Source: an uncultured Vampirovibrio sp. (lineage in GTDB: Bacteria; Cyanobacteriota; Vampirovibrionia; Gastranaerophilales; Gastranaerophilaceae). Taken from it: 64,000 nucleotides of DNA. This document shows positions 1 through 8,411 of this stretch, piece by piece (positions within the stretch are counted from its first letter, which is position 1; each line of letters begins with the position of its first letter). The translations under genes and the position numbers were made by a program. Location: the NCBI GenBank assembly GCA_910583725.1, contig CAJTXZ010000005.1, positions 1-64,000 of the forward strand, read 5' to 3'. The notes beneath the pieces are model-generated. The model was not told where the DNA came from. It saw only the letters and a program-made list of their open reading frames with translations, and searched no databases.

Positions 1-57
1 CCAACCAAAGGAGGCAATGGTTCCAATGGAAAGATAATACTTGAGTGGTGGGAGTAA
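1..57 (+). CDS. C-terminal end of an unknown protein (partial)
   Basis: Reading from base 1, the frame gives 18 residues rich in Gly, Asn and Ser and ending in LEWWE before a TAA at 55-57. The rest lies outside the window. A hairpin followed by a T-rich run lies 66 bases downstream and would end this transcript. A Gly/Asn-rich tail ending in aromatic and acidic residues would fit a pilin-like or surface protein, but that is a guess from composition alone. Confidence 0.45.
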   Translation, partial: PTKGGNGSNGKIILEWWE

Positions 58-123
58 ATGTATGACAAAACAAATAAAATATTAGACTAAATTATTTTTT
101 ACGATAAAACAAACAACTTTTTT

Positions 124-165
124 GGGTATTGATTTTGTAACCTTTTCAATACCCTTTCTTTTTAT
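124..165 (+). terminator. Rho-independent terminator after the partial gene
   Basis: A perfect 9-bp inverted repeat (GGGTATTGA at 124-132, TCAATACCC at 146-154) with a 13-base loop is followed by TTTCTTTTTATATATA. The T-rich tail on the + strand makes this a terminator for the gene ending at 57. Confidence 0.7.
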
Positions 166-322
166 ATATAGTTTTAGATGTAGTGTCTGGCAAGGAAATT
201 ATATAAACAAATTTAACAGCGCCCGAAGGACGTGACGCACTTGGGTTGGCTAGCCATTCTCGGTAATTGTGGGATTTGCAAATAACGCGTTGAATTATAG
301 TATATAAAATTCTGGAGGATAA
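166..322. other. Intergenic segment with a GC-rich, possibly structured block
   Basis: Bases about 205-300 are clearly more GC-rich than the surrounding spacer. On the minus strand they can form a small stem (CGTCC/GGGCG) around TTC. No Shine-Dalgarno-supported gene is visible; the minus-strand open frame here lacks one. It may be a structured RNA or a decayed dispersed repeat. I cannot tell which. Confidence 0.3.
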
Positions 323-493
323 ATGTTTAAACAAAATGAACGCAACAATATAATAAAAAGGCTCGAAGTCTTAAATGAGGCTGCACAATCAGCACTTGAC
401 GCCATTTTGGAAATTCAGGCAGAGCAAAAACTTATCACATATCTTTTAATGGAAAACAAAAACACTGATGAAGATGACGACGATGAGGTTTAA
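323..493 (+). CDS. Small acidic-tailed hypothetical protein (56 aa)
   Basis: A 56-residue frame starts at an ATG preceded by GGAGG at 5-base spacing (314-318), a strong ribosome binding site. The first 45 residues are amphipathic and probably one long helix (RLEVLNEAAQSAL, AILEIQAEQ). The protein ends in a run of Asp/Glu (DEDDDDEV). No signal peptide or membrane segment is seen. It converges on lepA, with a shared hairpin between them. I do not recognise a family. The helix plus acidic tail suggests a small binding or adaptor protein, which is inference only. Confidence 0.7.
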   Translation: MFKQNERNNIIKRLEVLNEAAQSALDAILEIQAEQKLITYLLMENKNTDEDDDDEV

Positions 494-495
494 CA

Positions 496-528
496 AAGGG
501 GTGAAAGCCCCGCCCCCTTATCTTTTTT
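496..528. terminator. Bidirectional terminator between the small ORF and lepA
   Basis: GGGG (498-501) pairs with CCCC (508-511); alternatively AAGGGG (496-501) pairs with CCCCTT (514-519). T-rich sequence (TATCTTTTTTAT) follows on the + strand and CCCCTTTG on the minus strand. It sits between two convergent genes. Confidence 0.55.
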
Positions 529-544
529 ATAAAATCGCTGTCTG

Positions 545-2347
545 TTATTCATCATTCAGGCTTAAAACTGCCATAAATGCTTCCTGTGGAATATCAACTC
601 TTCCAACAGACTTCATACGCTTTTTACCTTTCTTCTGCTTTTCTAAAAGCTTCCTTTTTCTTGTGATGTCGCCGCCATAGCATTTATCAAGCACATTTTT
701 TCTTAATGCCTTAATGGTTGTCCTTGCAATAACCCTTCCGCCAACTGCTGCCTGAATTGCCACCTCAAACATTTGTCTTGGAATAATATCTTTAAGCTTT
801 GCAGCGAGATTTTGTCCTATTCTATAGGCTGAATCCTTATGGCAAATAACAGAAAGTGCATCCACCACCTCGCCTGAGAGTAAAATATCCATCTTTACAA
901 GGTCAGACCTTTTGTAGCTGTGAAAATTATAATCCATGCTGGCATAGCCCTTGGTTCTTGATTTTAGCTGGTCATAAAAATCAGTGATAACCTCACTTAA
1001 CGGGATATGATATTCAAGATTTACCCTTGTCTTGTCAAGATATTGCATATTTATAAAATCGCCTCTTTTGCCTTGGCAGAGCTCCATCAAGGCTCCGACA
1101 AAATCATTAGGTGTAAAAATGTTTACCTTAACATAGGGTTCTTCAATATATTCCCTGTACTGTGGCTCCGGCAAATTTGAAGGATTGTCAATTTCAACAA
1201 TTGACCCGTCTGTTTTATGCACCTTGTAAATTACAGAAGGTGCTGTAGTTATTAATGATAGGTTGTATTCGCGCTCAAGCCTTTCCTGGGCGATTTCCAT
1301 ATGAAGCATCCCAAGGAATCCGCACCTAAAGCCAAAACCAAGCGCAGATGATGTTTCAGGCTCAAACGTTATTGAGCTGTCATTTAATTTCAGCCTTTCA
1401 AGCGCTTCTTTAAGGTCATGATACTGGTCATTATCAACAGGGTAAAGCCCTGAAAATACCATAGGTTTGGCTTCTTTATATCCTTCAAGCGGCTCTCTTG
1501 CAGGGAATTCAGCATTGGTAATAGTATCCCCCACAAACCTCGTTATTTCTTTTATTGACCCTGCAAAATAGCCAACCTCGCCGGTTTTAAGCTCTTTTAC
1601 CTGAACGCGGTTAGGATTTAAAAAGCCAAGCTCAACCACTTCAAATTTTTTGCCGGTCGCCATAAATTGAACCGTATCGCCAAGCTTGATTGAGCCGTCC
1701 ATAACCTTAAAAAAGCACACCGTGCCAAGATATTGATCATACGCACTGTCAAAAACAAGCGCCCTTAAAGGCTTATCAGATGTGTCATCCGGTGCCGGCA
1801 CGTGTTCAACAATGGCCTCAAGCACTTCTTCAATGCCGATACCTTCTTTGGCGCTCACGGGTATTGCCATTGAGGCGTCAATTCCAAGTACCTCTTCAAT
1901 TTCCTGCTTTACTCGCTCAACATCCGCAGACGGCAGGTCGATTTTATTTATAACAGGGATGATTTCAAGGTTTTGCTCAATCGCAAGATAAACATTGGCA
2001 AGAGTTTGTGCCTCAACTCCCTGTGTTGCATCAACAATCAAAAGCGCTCCTTCGCAGGCAGCTAAAGACCTTGAAACCTCATAAGAAAAATCTACATGCC
2101 CCGGAGTATCAATAAGATTTAGAATATAATCCTTGCCGTCTTTTGCCTTATACTGCATCTTTGCGGCGTTCAATTTTATTGTAATCCCTCTTTCGCGTTC
2201 GATATCCATCGTATCAAGAAGCTGATCCTGCATTTCTCTTTGTGAGATTGTGCCTGTTTTTTCAAGCAGCCTGTCAGCAAGGGTTGATTTTCCATGGTCA
2301 ATATGGGCTATTATGCTAAAATTTCTTATGTTTTCAATTTTTTTCAT
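545..2347 (-). CDS. lepA: Elongation factor 4 (LepA), ribosomal back-translocase GTPase
   Basis: A 600-residue translational GTPase, the usual length for LepA/EF4. The G1 motif AHIDHGKST is near the N-terminus, followed by G3 DTPGHVDF and G4 NKID. The LepA-specific C-terminal region is complete (CYGGDITRKRKLLEKQKKGKKRMK), and this distinguishes it from EF-G and from BipA. The protein acts on the ribosome. I chose the ATG at 2347 because the protein then starts MKKIENIRNFSIIAHIDHGKST as in the family. An upstream TTG would add six residues with no better ribosome binding site. It is transcribed alone, convergent with the small protein to its left. Confidence 0.97.
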   Translation of the reverse strand: MKKIENIRNFSIIAHIDHGKSTLADRLLEKTGTISQREMQDQLLDTMDIERERGITIKLNAAKMQYKAKDGKDYILNLIDTPGHVDFSYEVSRSLAACEGALLIVDATQGVEAQTLANVYLAIEQNLEIIPVINKIDLPSADVERVKQEIEEVLGIDASMAIPVSAKEGIGIEEVLEAIVEHVPAPDDTSDKPLRALVFDSAYDQYLGTVCFFKVMDGSIKLGDTVQFMATGKKFEVVELGFLNPNRVQVKELKTGEVGYFAGSIKEITRFVGDTITNAEFPAREPLEGYKEAKPMVFSGLYPVDNDQYHDLKEALERLKLNDSSITFEPETSSALGFGFRCGFLGMLHMEIAQERLEREYNLSLITTAPSVIYKVHKTDGSIVEIDNPSNLPEPQYREYIEEPYVKVNIFTPNDFVGALMELCQGKRGDFINMQYLDKTRVNLEYHIPLSEVITDFYDQLKSRTKGYASMDYNFHSYKRSDLVKMDILLSGEVVDALSVICHKDSAYRIGQNLAAKLKDIIPRQMFEVAIQAAVGGRVIARTTIKALRKNVLDKCYGGDITRKRKLLEKQKKGKKRMKSVGRVDIPQEAFMAVLSLNDE

Positions 2348-2505
2348 AAGAAAATTATATAGCAAATAAAAAATTGCTGCACTTTGTTATTGTAAAAATC
2401 TTGCCATAAATCAAGATATTGTTAAAGCTTTTAGTGTAGACTGTGTATCTTGGGGTATTGTATTATATAATTCTCTCTTTTTCGCTCTCTCTAATTTATT
2501 AATGA

Positions 2506-2802
2506 CTAGTTTATATCATGCCGGTGAAGTGTATTTACCCTGTCATAGCCCTGCATTTTGGCAATCATATTAAATTGTTTAATGGTATTTGACCTGCCAA
2601 GGCTTGCGCCGGCAAGAAAATAACTTGATTCAGCCATTTGCAGGTTTTTGTATTGGTTTTCTTCAATTTCCTGGCTGCCTGAAATATTTTGCGGCTGATA
2701 ATTTTCAAGCAATTTTACGCTGCTTGCACCAAAGGGGTTTGTCATTCTGCTTTGAATGTCTGCTGTTCTTGCATTTGTTTTTTCAATTTGTAAGTTTGCC
2801 AT
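2506..2802 (-). CDS. Hypothetical protein with an NPFGAS motif (98 aa)
   Basis: A soluble 98-residue protein with no membrane segment, preceded by GAGAG ahead of the ATG. The N-terminal third is polar and Thr/Arg rich. At residues 22-31 it reads NPFGASSVKL, which resembles NPFAASNIDL in the 65-residue protein at 55629-55826. The C-terminal half (AESSYFLAGASLGRSNTIKQ) looks helical. The spacer upstream is very AT-rich. I do not recognise a known family; it is probably lineage-specific. Confidence 0.7.
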   Translation of the reverse strand: MANLQIEKTNARTADIQSRMTNPFGASSVKLLENYQPQNISGSQEIEENQYKNLQMAESSYFLAGASLGRSNTIKQFNMIAKMQGYDRVNTLHRHDIN

Positions 2803-3022
2803 TTTTACTCTCGTTTTACTCTTAATATTTGCTCTTAATATCTCTTGTATATATAAAGTCTATATCGAGTTAAAAATTGCCAAAATTACAAAATTTGCTT
2901 AATATATTGTTACATTTTTACTATGTATTACTAAAAACCACGCAAAAAATAGTTTAATTAAGCAATTTTTCCTTTTGTTGCATAAAGACTGCGGTTACTA
3001 CATGTAAACCAGGCTGCAATAC

Positions 3023-3574
3023 TTATTCTCTGCCGTATGTCGCAGTAATTGTTGCACTTGCTAAAGCTCTTTGTTTCACAAGCCTTTCAAGTGAATTAGG
3101 TGTACTTGCACCTGTTATTACAAGTGTTGGCACATCAAGTGCATAAATTGTAAAGTTGTAATGATGAAGTCCGTGCCCTTTTGGCGGACAAGCTCCTCCG
3201 TATTGGGTGTTTCCAAAATCATTTTTGGCTTCAATCATTGGCGGGTAAATTTTCTGTCCTTGTTTGAATCCTTTTGTATCTGCTGGAATATTTAAGACAA
3301 TCCAGTGATACCATCCGTTTGGCCTTGGGGCATCGGGGTCATGAACAATTAAGGCAAAGCTTTTAGTATCTTTTGGAGCGCCACTCCATTGCAGGTCAGG
3401 AGAAACATTTTTGCCCGTGCAGCCAAAGTTCCCATGTACCTGCTCCTTTGGCAAGGTTTGTCCGTTTGAAAATGAATTTGAAGTAATTGTAAAACCCTGT
3501 GCTGCACTGTTTTGCATAAAAGTTGCTCCTAAAATACTAAACACCATTAATATAAATAAAAACTTAATTTTCAT
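3023..3574 (-). CDS. YbhB/YbcL-type phosphatidylethanolamine-binding (PEBP) family protein, exported
   Basis: A 183-residue protein with an N-terminal signal peptide (hydrophobic residues about 5-20, cut near AQG), so it probably acts in the periplasm. The PEBP signatures are present: HDPDAPRPNGWYHW around residue 80 and GHGLHHYNFTIYAL around residue 140, along with the typical PDLQWSG and GGACPPKGHG segments. These residues form the anion/phospholipid-head pocket of the fold. The ligand of bacterial PEBPs is mostly unknown. It lies 9 bases downstream of the ubiA-like gene on the same strand, so the two may be co-transcribed. The Shine-Dalgarno is AGGA. Confidence 0.92.
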   Translation of the reverse strand: MKIKFLFILMVFSILGATFMQNSAAQGFTITSNSFSNGQTLPKEQVHGNFGCTGKNVSPDLQWSGAPKDTKSFALIVHDPDAPRPNGWYHWIVLNIPADTKGFKQGQKIYPPMIEAKNDFGNTQYGGACPPKGHGLHHYNFTIYALDVPTLVITGASTPNSLERLVKQRALASATITATYGRE

Positions 3575-3583
3575 AAATCATTC

Positions 3584-4636
3584 CTAAATGTAGATATAAT
3601 TAACCTTTATTGTAAAAAAACACACAACAGCAAGTGTAACACAGAAAATAAACCCGATATTCCTTGCAATGTAAAACCTGTACATAAAGTATTCAAGCGC
3701 TTCTCTTTGAACAATATCCCAGTTTTCCATAGGTCCCAGATACCATTTTGGAATAAACTTCAAATCCTTAACATTATTGTAATCATTCAAAGAAACAATA
3801 AGCTTCACACTCAATGGCGCCGTAAATAATATACTTAGTAAAATCCAATAAGAAAATTGCCCGCTAACGGCAAGATATATTACTATCATATATGCAATCA
3901 AAATTTCAAATGCTATTAAAGCCAATGAGCCCTTTTTTGTACCAATAAGCGTGCATAAAGTTTTTTTACCTGCTTTTTTATCGTAATCAAAATCCATAAC
4001 ATTATGTGCTTCTGATAAGACTATAATCATAAGCCCTACAGCAAATGATAAGATTAAAAGCGGCACAGAGAAGCGTCCGCACAATGCAATGTATGTTCCA
4101 TTTACAAGAAGCGGTCCAAATATTGTTCCTATGATAATTTCACCAAGATAAAATTTTGAAGAAAATGGATATAATACACATAAGACACCAGTAATAGCCG
4201 CAATAACAGGAATTCGTATTCCGTAAAGATATGTAAAGAATGCGCCAGCAGCAATTCCAACGCCAAAAAGTATACATAATATTGTTCTTACTTTTGCAAG
4301 AGAAAAAGTACCGTCAATAATCAATCTTCCCTTATTTCTTGCCTTTTCTTCAAATTTTATATCCCTTAGTAGAATGCCGCCTTTTATTTTTTTATTTATA
4401 TCAATATAATCATCAAACAAATTTACCCCTAAATGCACGCAAATAATAGCAATAAAACTTAAAAATGTCGTAAAAAGTTTTATTTTAATATCAGAATAAT
4501 AATGCGCAGAGACAGATGCTGCTGCAGCTGCTACAAACCATGGCGCCATCGATGTTAAAAGCGTATAGCCTCTTGTTAACTCAATGAATTGATTGATATT
4601 TTCCTGAAAATTTTTGTATGCTTCCCTAAATGACAT
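3584..4636 (-). CDS. UbiA-family prenyltransferase (MenA-like)
   Basis: A 350-residue integral membrane protein with about eight to nine hydrophobic segments. Both Asp-rich prenyl-diphosphate/Mg2+ motifs of the UbiA superfamily are visible: NLFDDYID around residues 72-79 and DFDYDKKAGKKT around residue 217. The NLFDDYIDINKK form is closest to MenA-type 1,4-dihydroxy-2-naphthoate prenyltransferases, but the substrate cannot be fixed from sequence and no other quinone gene lies nearby. The segment at residues 80-115, with KGG and LIIDGTFSLAKV, is typical of uncharacterised MenA relatives. Confidence 0.85.
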   Translation of the reverse strand: MSFREAYKNFQENINQFIELTRGYTLLTSMAPWFVAAAAASVSAHYYSDIKIKLFTTFLSFIAIICVHLGVNLFDDYIDINKKIKGGILLRDIKFEEKARNKGRLIIDGTFSLAKVRTILCILFGVGIAAGAFFTYLYGIRIPVIAAITGVLCVLYPFSSKFYLGEIIIGTIFGPLLVNGTYIALCGRFSVPLLILSFAVGLMIIVLSEAHNVMDFDYDKKAGKKTLCTLIGTKKGSLALIAFEILIAYMIVIYLAVSGQFSYWILLSILFTAPLSVKLIVSLNDYNNVKDLKFIPKWYLGPMENWDIVQREALEYFMYRFYIARNIGFIFCVTLAVVCFFTIKVNYIYI

Positions 4637-4966
4637 TTCCGTTTTCCCTTTTGATTTTTATTAATTGTATCATCTTTTGATTTTTTTTGCATTTCTTCAT
4701 TTTGATACAATACTTAATATATTTGTTTATTTAAATATATGAAATATTAAAAAATTTACAAATCTTAATATTTAAACTCTAAAATTCAATGTTAATGCTG
4801 GTTTTAAACATTGCAAGATAATGTTATATAACCAATATTTAAAAAAACAATTAAGCAAAAATAATACAAAATTGACTCAAAAACCTTAAAAAACCCTTGC
4901 TTTTAAATATTTAACATGTATGATTATTTTTATCTGATAAATTGTCATTATAAACAAAGGAATAAA
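4637..4966. other. AT-rich divergent spacer between ubiA-like gene and infA operon
   Basis: 330 bases with no convincing gene. It must hold the promoters for the left-going ubiA-like/PEBP pair and for the right-going ribosomal operon. A TTGACT at about 4873 is a possible -35 for the operon, but I see no matching -10 at normal spacing. Confidence 0.4.
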
Positions 4967-5182
4967 ATGTCAAAAGATGTAATTGAATTTGAAGGTACGA
5001 TTTTAGAAGCTATGCCAAATGCTATGTTCAGAGTAGAGCTTGAAAATGGCCATGAGATTCTTGCACATATATCAGGCAAAATCAGAAAAAACTTTATAAG
5101 GATTCTTCCGGGCGATAAGGTAAAGGTGGAAATGACTCCATATGACTTGACCCGCGGCAGAATTACCTACAGGTTAAAATAA
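4967..5182 (+). CDS. infA: Translation initiation factor IF-1
   Basis: A 71-residue OB-fold protein starting MSKDVIEFEGTILEAMPNAM, with the conserved GHEILAHISGKIRKNFI and LTRGRITYR segments. IF-1 binds the 30S A site and promotes correct initiation. The ATG at 4967 follows AAAGG at good spacing and gives the normal family length; an earlier ATG at 4916 would add 17 atypical residues. It is the first gene here of the ribosomal protein/RNA polymerase operon, followed by rpmJ after 20 bases. Confidence 0.96.
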   Translation: MSKDVIEFEGTILEAMPNAMFRVELENGHEILAHISGKIRKNFIRILPGDKVKVEMTPYDLTRGRITYRLK

Positions 5183-5202
5183 CAGAATAAAGGAAAAATA
5201 TA

Positions 5203-5319
5203 ATGAAAGTTAGAGCTTCAGTAAAACCAATTTGCAAAGATTGCAAAGTTATTAAAAGAAGGGGTAGAGTAACAGTAGTATGTAAAAAATACCCTAAACA
5301 TAAGCAAAGACAAGGTTAG
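5203..5319 (+). CDS. rpmJ: Large-subunit ribosomal protein bL36
   Basis: A 38-residue zinc-ribbon protein, MKVRASVKPICKDCKVIKRR, continuing with VCKKYPKHKQRQG. It is of the zinc-binding C+ type, with ligands C-x2-C-x12-C-x4-H (Cys11, Cys14, Cys27, His33). AAAGGAAAAAT precedes the ATG. It sits between infA and rpsM exactly as in cyanobacteria and most bacteria. A spacer of 127 bases separates it from rpsM, longer than the other gaps in this operon. Confidence 0.96.
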   Translation: MKVRASVKPICKDCKVIKRRGRVTVVCKKYPKHKQRQG

Positions 5320-5446
5320 CATACAAAGCCGAGTCTTATTCATATATTGAATCTGACAAAGCAAATAGTACCTAAAGGCGTGCAAAATATTTATACGTCA
5401 GCGGGCAAATAAAACAAAGAAACTAATCAAAGGAGAATAAAATAAT

Positions 5447-5818
5447 ATGGCAAGATTGTCTGGGGTGGATTTACCCCGTAACAAAAGAATGATTATAGCT
5501 TTGACTTATATATATGGTATAGGTCCCACTAGAAGCAGAAATATCTTAAAAGCTGCCGGTGTTTCAGAAGATTTAAGAACTGATGATTTGACCGATGATG
5601 ATATTAAAAAATTAAGAAATGAAATAGCGCATTATACTGTTGAAGGTGACTTAAAAAGAGAAGAGTCCCTGAATATTAAAAGATTGTCTGAAATTGGTTC
5701 ATACAGAGGCCAAAGACACAGAAGAAAACTTCCTGTAAGAGGCCAGAGAACAAAAACCAATGCCAGAACCAGAAGAGGCAAAAAGACTGGACCTATTGCT
5801 AAGAAGAAAACAGCTTAA
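5447..5818 (+). CDS. rpsM: Small-subunit ribosomal protein uS13
   Basis: 123 residues, starting MARLSGVDLPRNKRMIIALTY, with the helix-hairpin-helix IYGIGPTRSRNIL and the basic tail GQRTKTNARTRRGKKTGPIAKKK that contacts P-site tRNA. The Shine-Dalgarno is AAAGGAGAAT. Length and motifs are standard. It is part of the infA-rpsI operon. Confidence 0.97.
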   Translation: MARLSGVDLPRNKRMIIALTYIYGIGPTRSRNILKAAGVSEDLRTDDLTDDDIKKLRNEIAHYTVEGDLKREESLNIKRLSEIGSYRGQRHRRKLPVRGQRTKTNARTRRGKKTGPIAKKKTA

Positions 5819-5865
5819 TTAATGTTTGCTTTAAGAATTTAAACGATTAAAAGGAAGAAAATATA

Positions 5866-6252
5866 ATGGCTAAACCAACTAAAACTAAGAAGAAAGAAAG
5901 AAAGAATATATTACAGGGTGTTGTTCATATACAATCAACATTTAACAACACTATTGTGACTTCAACTGATACCCAAGGGAATGCTGTTGCTTGGGCTTCT
6001 GCAGGTGCCTGCGGTTTTAAAGGCGCAAGAAAAGGTACACCTTTTGCTGCACAGTCTGCTGCTGAACTGGTTGCTAAGAAATCAGTTGACCAAGGTATGA
6101 AAAAAGTTGAAGTATATATCAAGGGTCCTGGTTCAGGCCGTGAAACAGCTATTAGAGCTATTCAGGCAGCAGGTCTTGAAATTACTTTAATCAAGGACGT
6201 TACTCCAATTCCTCACAACGGCTGCCGTCCTCCTAAAAAACGCAGAGTATAA
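5866..6252 (+). CDS. rpsK: Small-subunit ribosomal protein uS11
   Basis: 128 residues with family signatures QSTFNNTIVT, GNAVAWASAG, KGPGSGRETAIRA and the C-terminal DVTPIPHNGCRPPKKRRV. It forms part of the 30S platform near the Shine-Dalgarno helix. The start ATG follows AAAAGGAAG. It sits between rpsM and rpsD. Confidence 0.97.
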   Translation: MAKPTKTKKKERKNILQGVVHIQSTFNNTIVTSTDTQGNAVAWASAGACGFKGARKGTPFAAQSAAELVAKKSVDQGMKKVEVYIKGPGSGRETAIRAIQAAGLEITLIKDVTPIPHNGCRPPKKRRV

Positions 6253-6347
6253 TAATACACGCTGCCTCTTATGTTATCTTTCAAGAAGTTCATTGTACAC
6301 GGCAGCAAAACAAGTAATTATAAACAATAACAAAAGGAGCTATAAAA

Positions 6348-6950
6348 TTGGCTAAATATAATGGACCAACAAATAAATTATTCAGAAACTATGGTGTAAA
6401 AGATTTATCAAACAGAAAACTTACATCTTCTATGAGACAGAATGCCTCTGGTCAGCATGGTGCTCTTAGAAAGAAACCATCTGATTACGCCTTGCAGTTA
6501 AAAGAAAAACAAAAAATTCGTTTAACATATTTGGTGAACGAAAAACAATTTGCAAAATATTACAAAAATGCTTCAAGAAAAACAGGCGTTACAGGTACGG
6601 TTATGTTGCAAACATTAGAAAGCCGTTTGGATAACGTCGTTTTCAGAGGCGGTTTCGCTATTACAAGACGTCAGGCAAGACAAATTGTAAATCATGGCCA
6701 TGTTCTTGTAAACAATAAAAAAGTTGATATTCCTTCATATATCTTAAAAGAAGGCGATGTGATAACAATAAAAGAAGCAAGCAAAAATTATATTAAATCA
6801 GTTGTAGATTCAATTGATATGGCTTTAAGCTATGCTTGGCTTACTGTTGATAACAAAGACTATAAGATTACCTTTGACAGGGTGCCAAACAGAGAAGAGA
6901 TGGATCCAGAGTTTAAAGAACAGCTCGTAATTGAGTACTACTCTAAATAG
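6348..6950 (+). CDS. rpsD: Small-subunit ribosomal protein uS4 (zinc-free form), TTG start
   Basis: 200 residues, the normal length of S4. The protein begins MAKYNGPTNKLFRNYGVKD at a TTG codon, preceded by AAAGGAGC. The four N-terminal zinc cysteines found in many S4 proteins are absent, so this is the C-minus form. The S4 RNA-binding domain is clear (LESRLDNVVFRGGF, ARQIVNHGHVLVNNKKVDIPS). S4 starts 30S assembly. Its place between rpsK and rpoA is the proteobacterial order; cyanobacteria normally keep rpsD elsewhere. Confidence 0.96.
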   Translation: MAKYNGPTNKLFRNYGVKDLSNRKLTSSMRQNASGQHGALRKKPSDYALQLKEKQKIRLTYLVNEKQFAKYYKNASRKTGVTGTVMLQTLESRLDNVVFRGGFAITRRQARQIVNHGHVLVNNKKVDIPSYILKEGDVITIKEASKNYIKSVVDSIDMALSYAWLTVDNKDYKITFDRVPNREEMDPEFKEQLVIEYYSK

Positions 6951-6971
6951 TAATTAGGAGAAAATAGCAGT

Positions 6972-7952
6972 ATGGAACTTAAAATTAAAAATGTTAATAC
7001 AACAACCAGCTCTGATGGTTCTCAATACGGGAAATTTGTTATTGAACCGCTCGAAAGAGGTTTTGGTGCTACAATAGGCAACTCTTTAAGAAGAGTTTTA
7101 TTATCCAGTCTTGAAGGCGCTGCTGTTACATCTGTCAGAATTGAAGGTATAACTCATGAATATACATCTATACCTGGAATCGTTGAAGATGTAATTGATA
7201 TCATGTTAAATTTAAAAGGATTGGTTGTAAAAACTGAAACTGATGAAATACAACACTTGAGAATTGACGCCACAAAACCGGGTCCTGTTCTGGCATCTGA
7301 TATACAACTTCCATCCGGTGTAAAAATCGTTAACCCCGATTGCGTTATTTGTACAATCGCAGAAGGTGGCTCTTTCCATGCGGATATTGTAGTTGAAGTG
7401 GGCAAAGGCTATGTTGCCGTTGATGTTCTCAAGGATCAGAAAAACGGTTTGCCAATCGATATGCTTCCGATTGATGCTGCATTTATGCCCATTAAAAGAG
7501 TTGCCTATATCGTAGAACCCGCCCGTGTTGGTGAAGTTATTGACTATGATAAGTTGACGCTTGAAATTTGGTCTAACGGCTCTGTGGATGTTAATCAGGC
7601 TTTGAGTAAGGCTGCTAATCTTTTAATTGACCACTTTAGACAGATAGCCTCAATAACCGGCCAGCCTGTTGGTGTTGCCGCACTTGAGGAAGACGGTCTG
7701 ATTGAGGATGATTCCGAGCAGACTCCGACATTTACTATCGAAGATTTGGAGCTTTCAGTTAGAGCATATAACTGCTTAAAGAGAGCAAGTATTAATTCTA
7801 TGGCAGAGCTTTTAAAGAAATCTGAACATGATTTATTAAATATTAAAAACTTTGGTAAAAAATCTTCAGATGAAGTTATTGAAAAACTTCATGAACTCGG
7901 CCTGGACCTTCAGCCAAATCCTGAAGGCGTAGATGATATGGAACTTATATAA
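6972..7952 (+). CDS. rpoA: DNA-directed RNA polymerase subunit alpha
   Basis: 326 residues. The N-terminal domain for dimerisation and beta/beta' binding is recognised by FVIEPLERGFGATIGNSLRR and LLSSLEGAAVTSVRI. An acidic linker at about 240-255 leads to the C-terminal DNA/activator-binding domain with helix-hairpin-helix motif (LELSVRAYNCLKRASINSM, NIKNFGKKSSDEV). Length and domains are complete. It begins 21 bases after rpsD and is followed 21 bases later by rplQ. Confidence 0.98.
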   Translation: MELKIKNVNTTTSSDGSQYGKFVIEPLERGFGATIGNSLRRVLLSSLEGAAVTSVRIEGITHEYTSIPGIVEDVIDIMLNLKGLVVKTETDEIQHLRIDATKPGPVLASDIQLPSGVKIVNPDCVICTIAEGGSFHADIVVEVGKGYVAVDVLKDQKNGLPIDMLPIDAAFMPIKRVAYIVEPARVGEVIDYDKLTLEIWSNGSVDVNQALSKAANLLIDHFRQIASITGQPVGVAALEEDGLIEDDSEQTPTFTIEDLELSVRAYNCLKRASINSMAELLKKSEHDLLNIKNFGKKSSDEVIEKLHELGLDLQPNPEGVDDMELI

Positions 7953-7973
7953 AAAACATAAAGGAATAATAAA

Positions 7974-8402
7974 ATGAGACACCAGTGTAAAAAACACCAT
8001 TTAGGACTTGCTGCAGATCAAAGAACCGCTCTTTTAAGGTCTTTGGCATCTGAGTTGTTTCTCAATGGTGAAATAAAAACAACAATGGCAAGAGCCAAGG
8101 CTCTAAAACCATTTGCTGAAAATATTATAACCTTTGCAAAAAAAGGCGATCTTGCTTCAAGAAGGCAAGCCGCAAGACATATTTTTGATAAAGAAACAGA
8201 TAAATATATAAATCTTGAAACAGGTGAGCTTTACGATGTGCTTCCGGAAGGCACTAAACATCCTAAACAAACCGTTTTAAGACAGCTGTTTACTGTAATT
8301 GGTAAAAAATACGCTACAAGAAACGGCGGTTATACAAAAATTTTCCGTCTTGCTCCAAGGCGTGGCGATGCCGCTGATATGGCTCTAATTCAGCTATCTT
8401 AA
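7974..8402 (+). CDS. rplQ: Large-subunit ribosomal protein bL17
   Basis: 142 residues, starting MRHQCKKHHLGLAADQRTA in place of the common MRH.....LGR...HR. It carries family features ALLRSLASELFLNGEIKTTMARAK and the C-terminal GGYTKIFRLAPRRGDAADMALIQL. It is slightly longer than the bacterial core because of a short insertion (FDKETDKYINLETGELYDVL). It is followed at 9 bases by truA. Confidence 0.96.
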   Translation: MRHQCKKHHLGLAADQRTALLRSLASELFLNGEIKTTMARAKALKPFAENIITFAKKGDLASRRQAARHIFDKETDKYINLETGELYDVLPEGTKHPKQTVLRQLFTVIGKKYATRNGGYTKIFRLAPRRGDAADMALIQLS

Positions 8403-8411
8403 GCCAAAAAT

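Noticed and set aside
146..334. Minus-strand 62-residue open frame near the left edge
   Set aside because: No Shine-Dalgarno, overlaps a terminator hairpin and the start of the well-supported 56-residue gene.
2820..2960. Recurring TTACAAAATTT-like words in several upstream spacers (also near 20960, 21130 and 55360)
   Set aside because: At this AT content such words are expected by chance; no fixed distance to starts could be shown.
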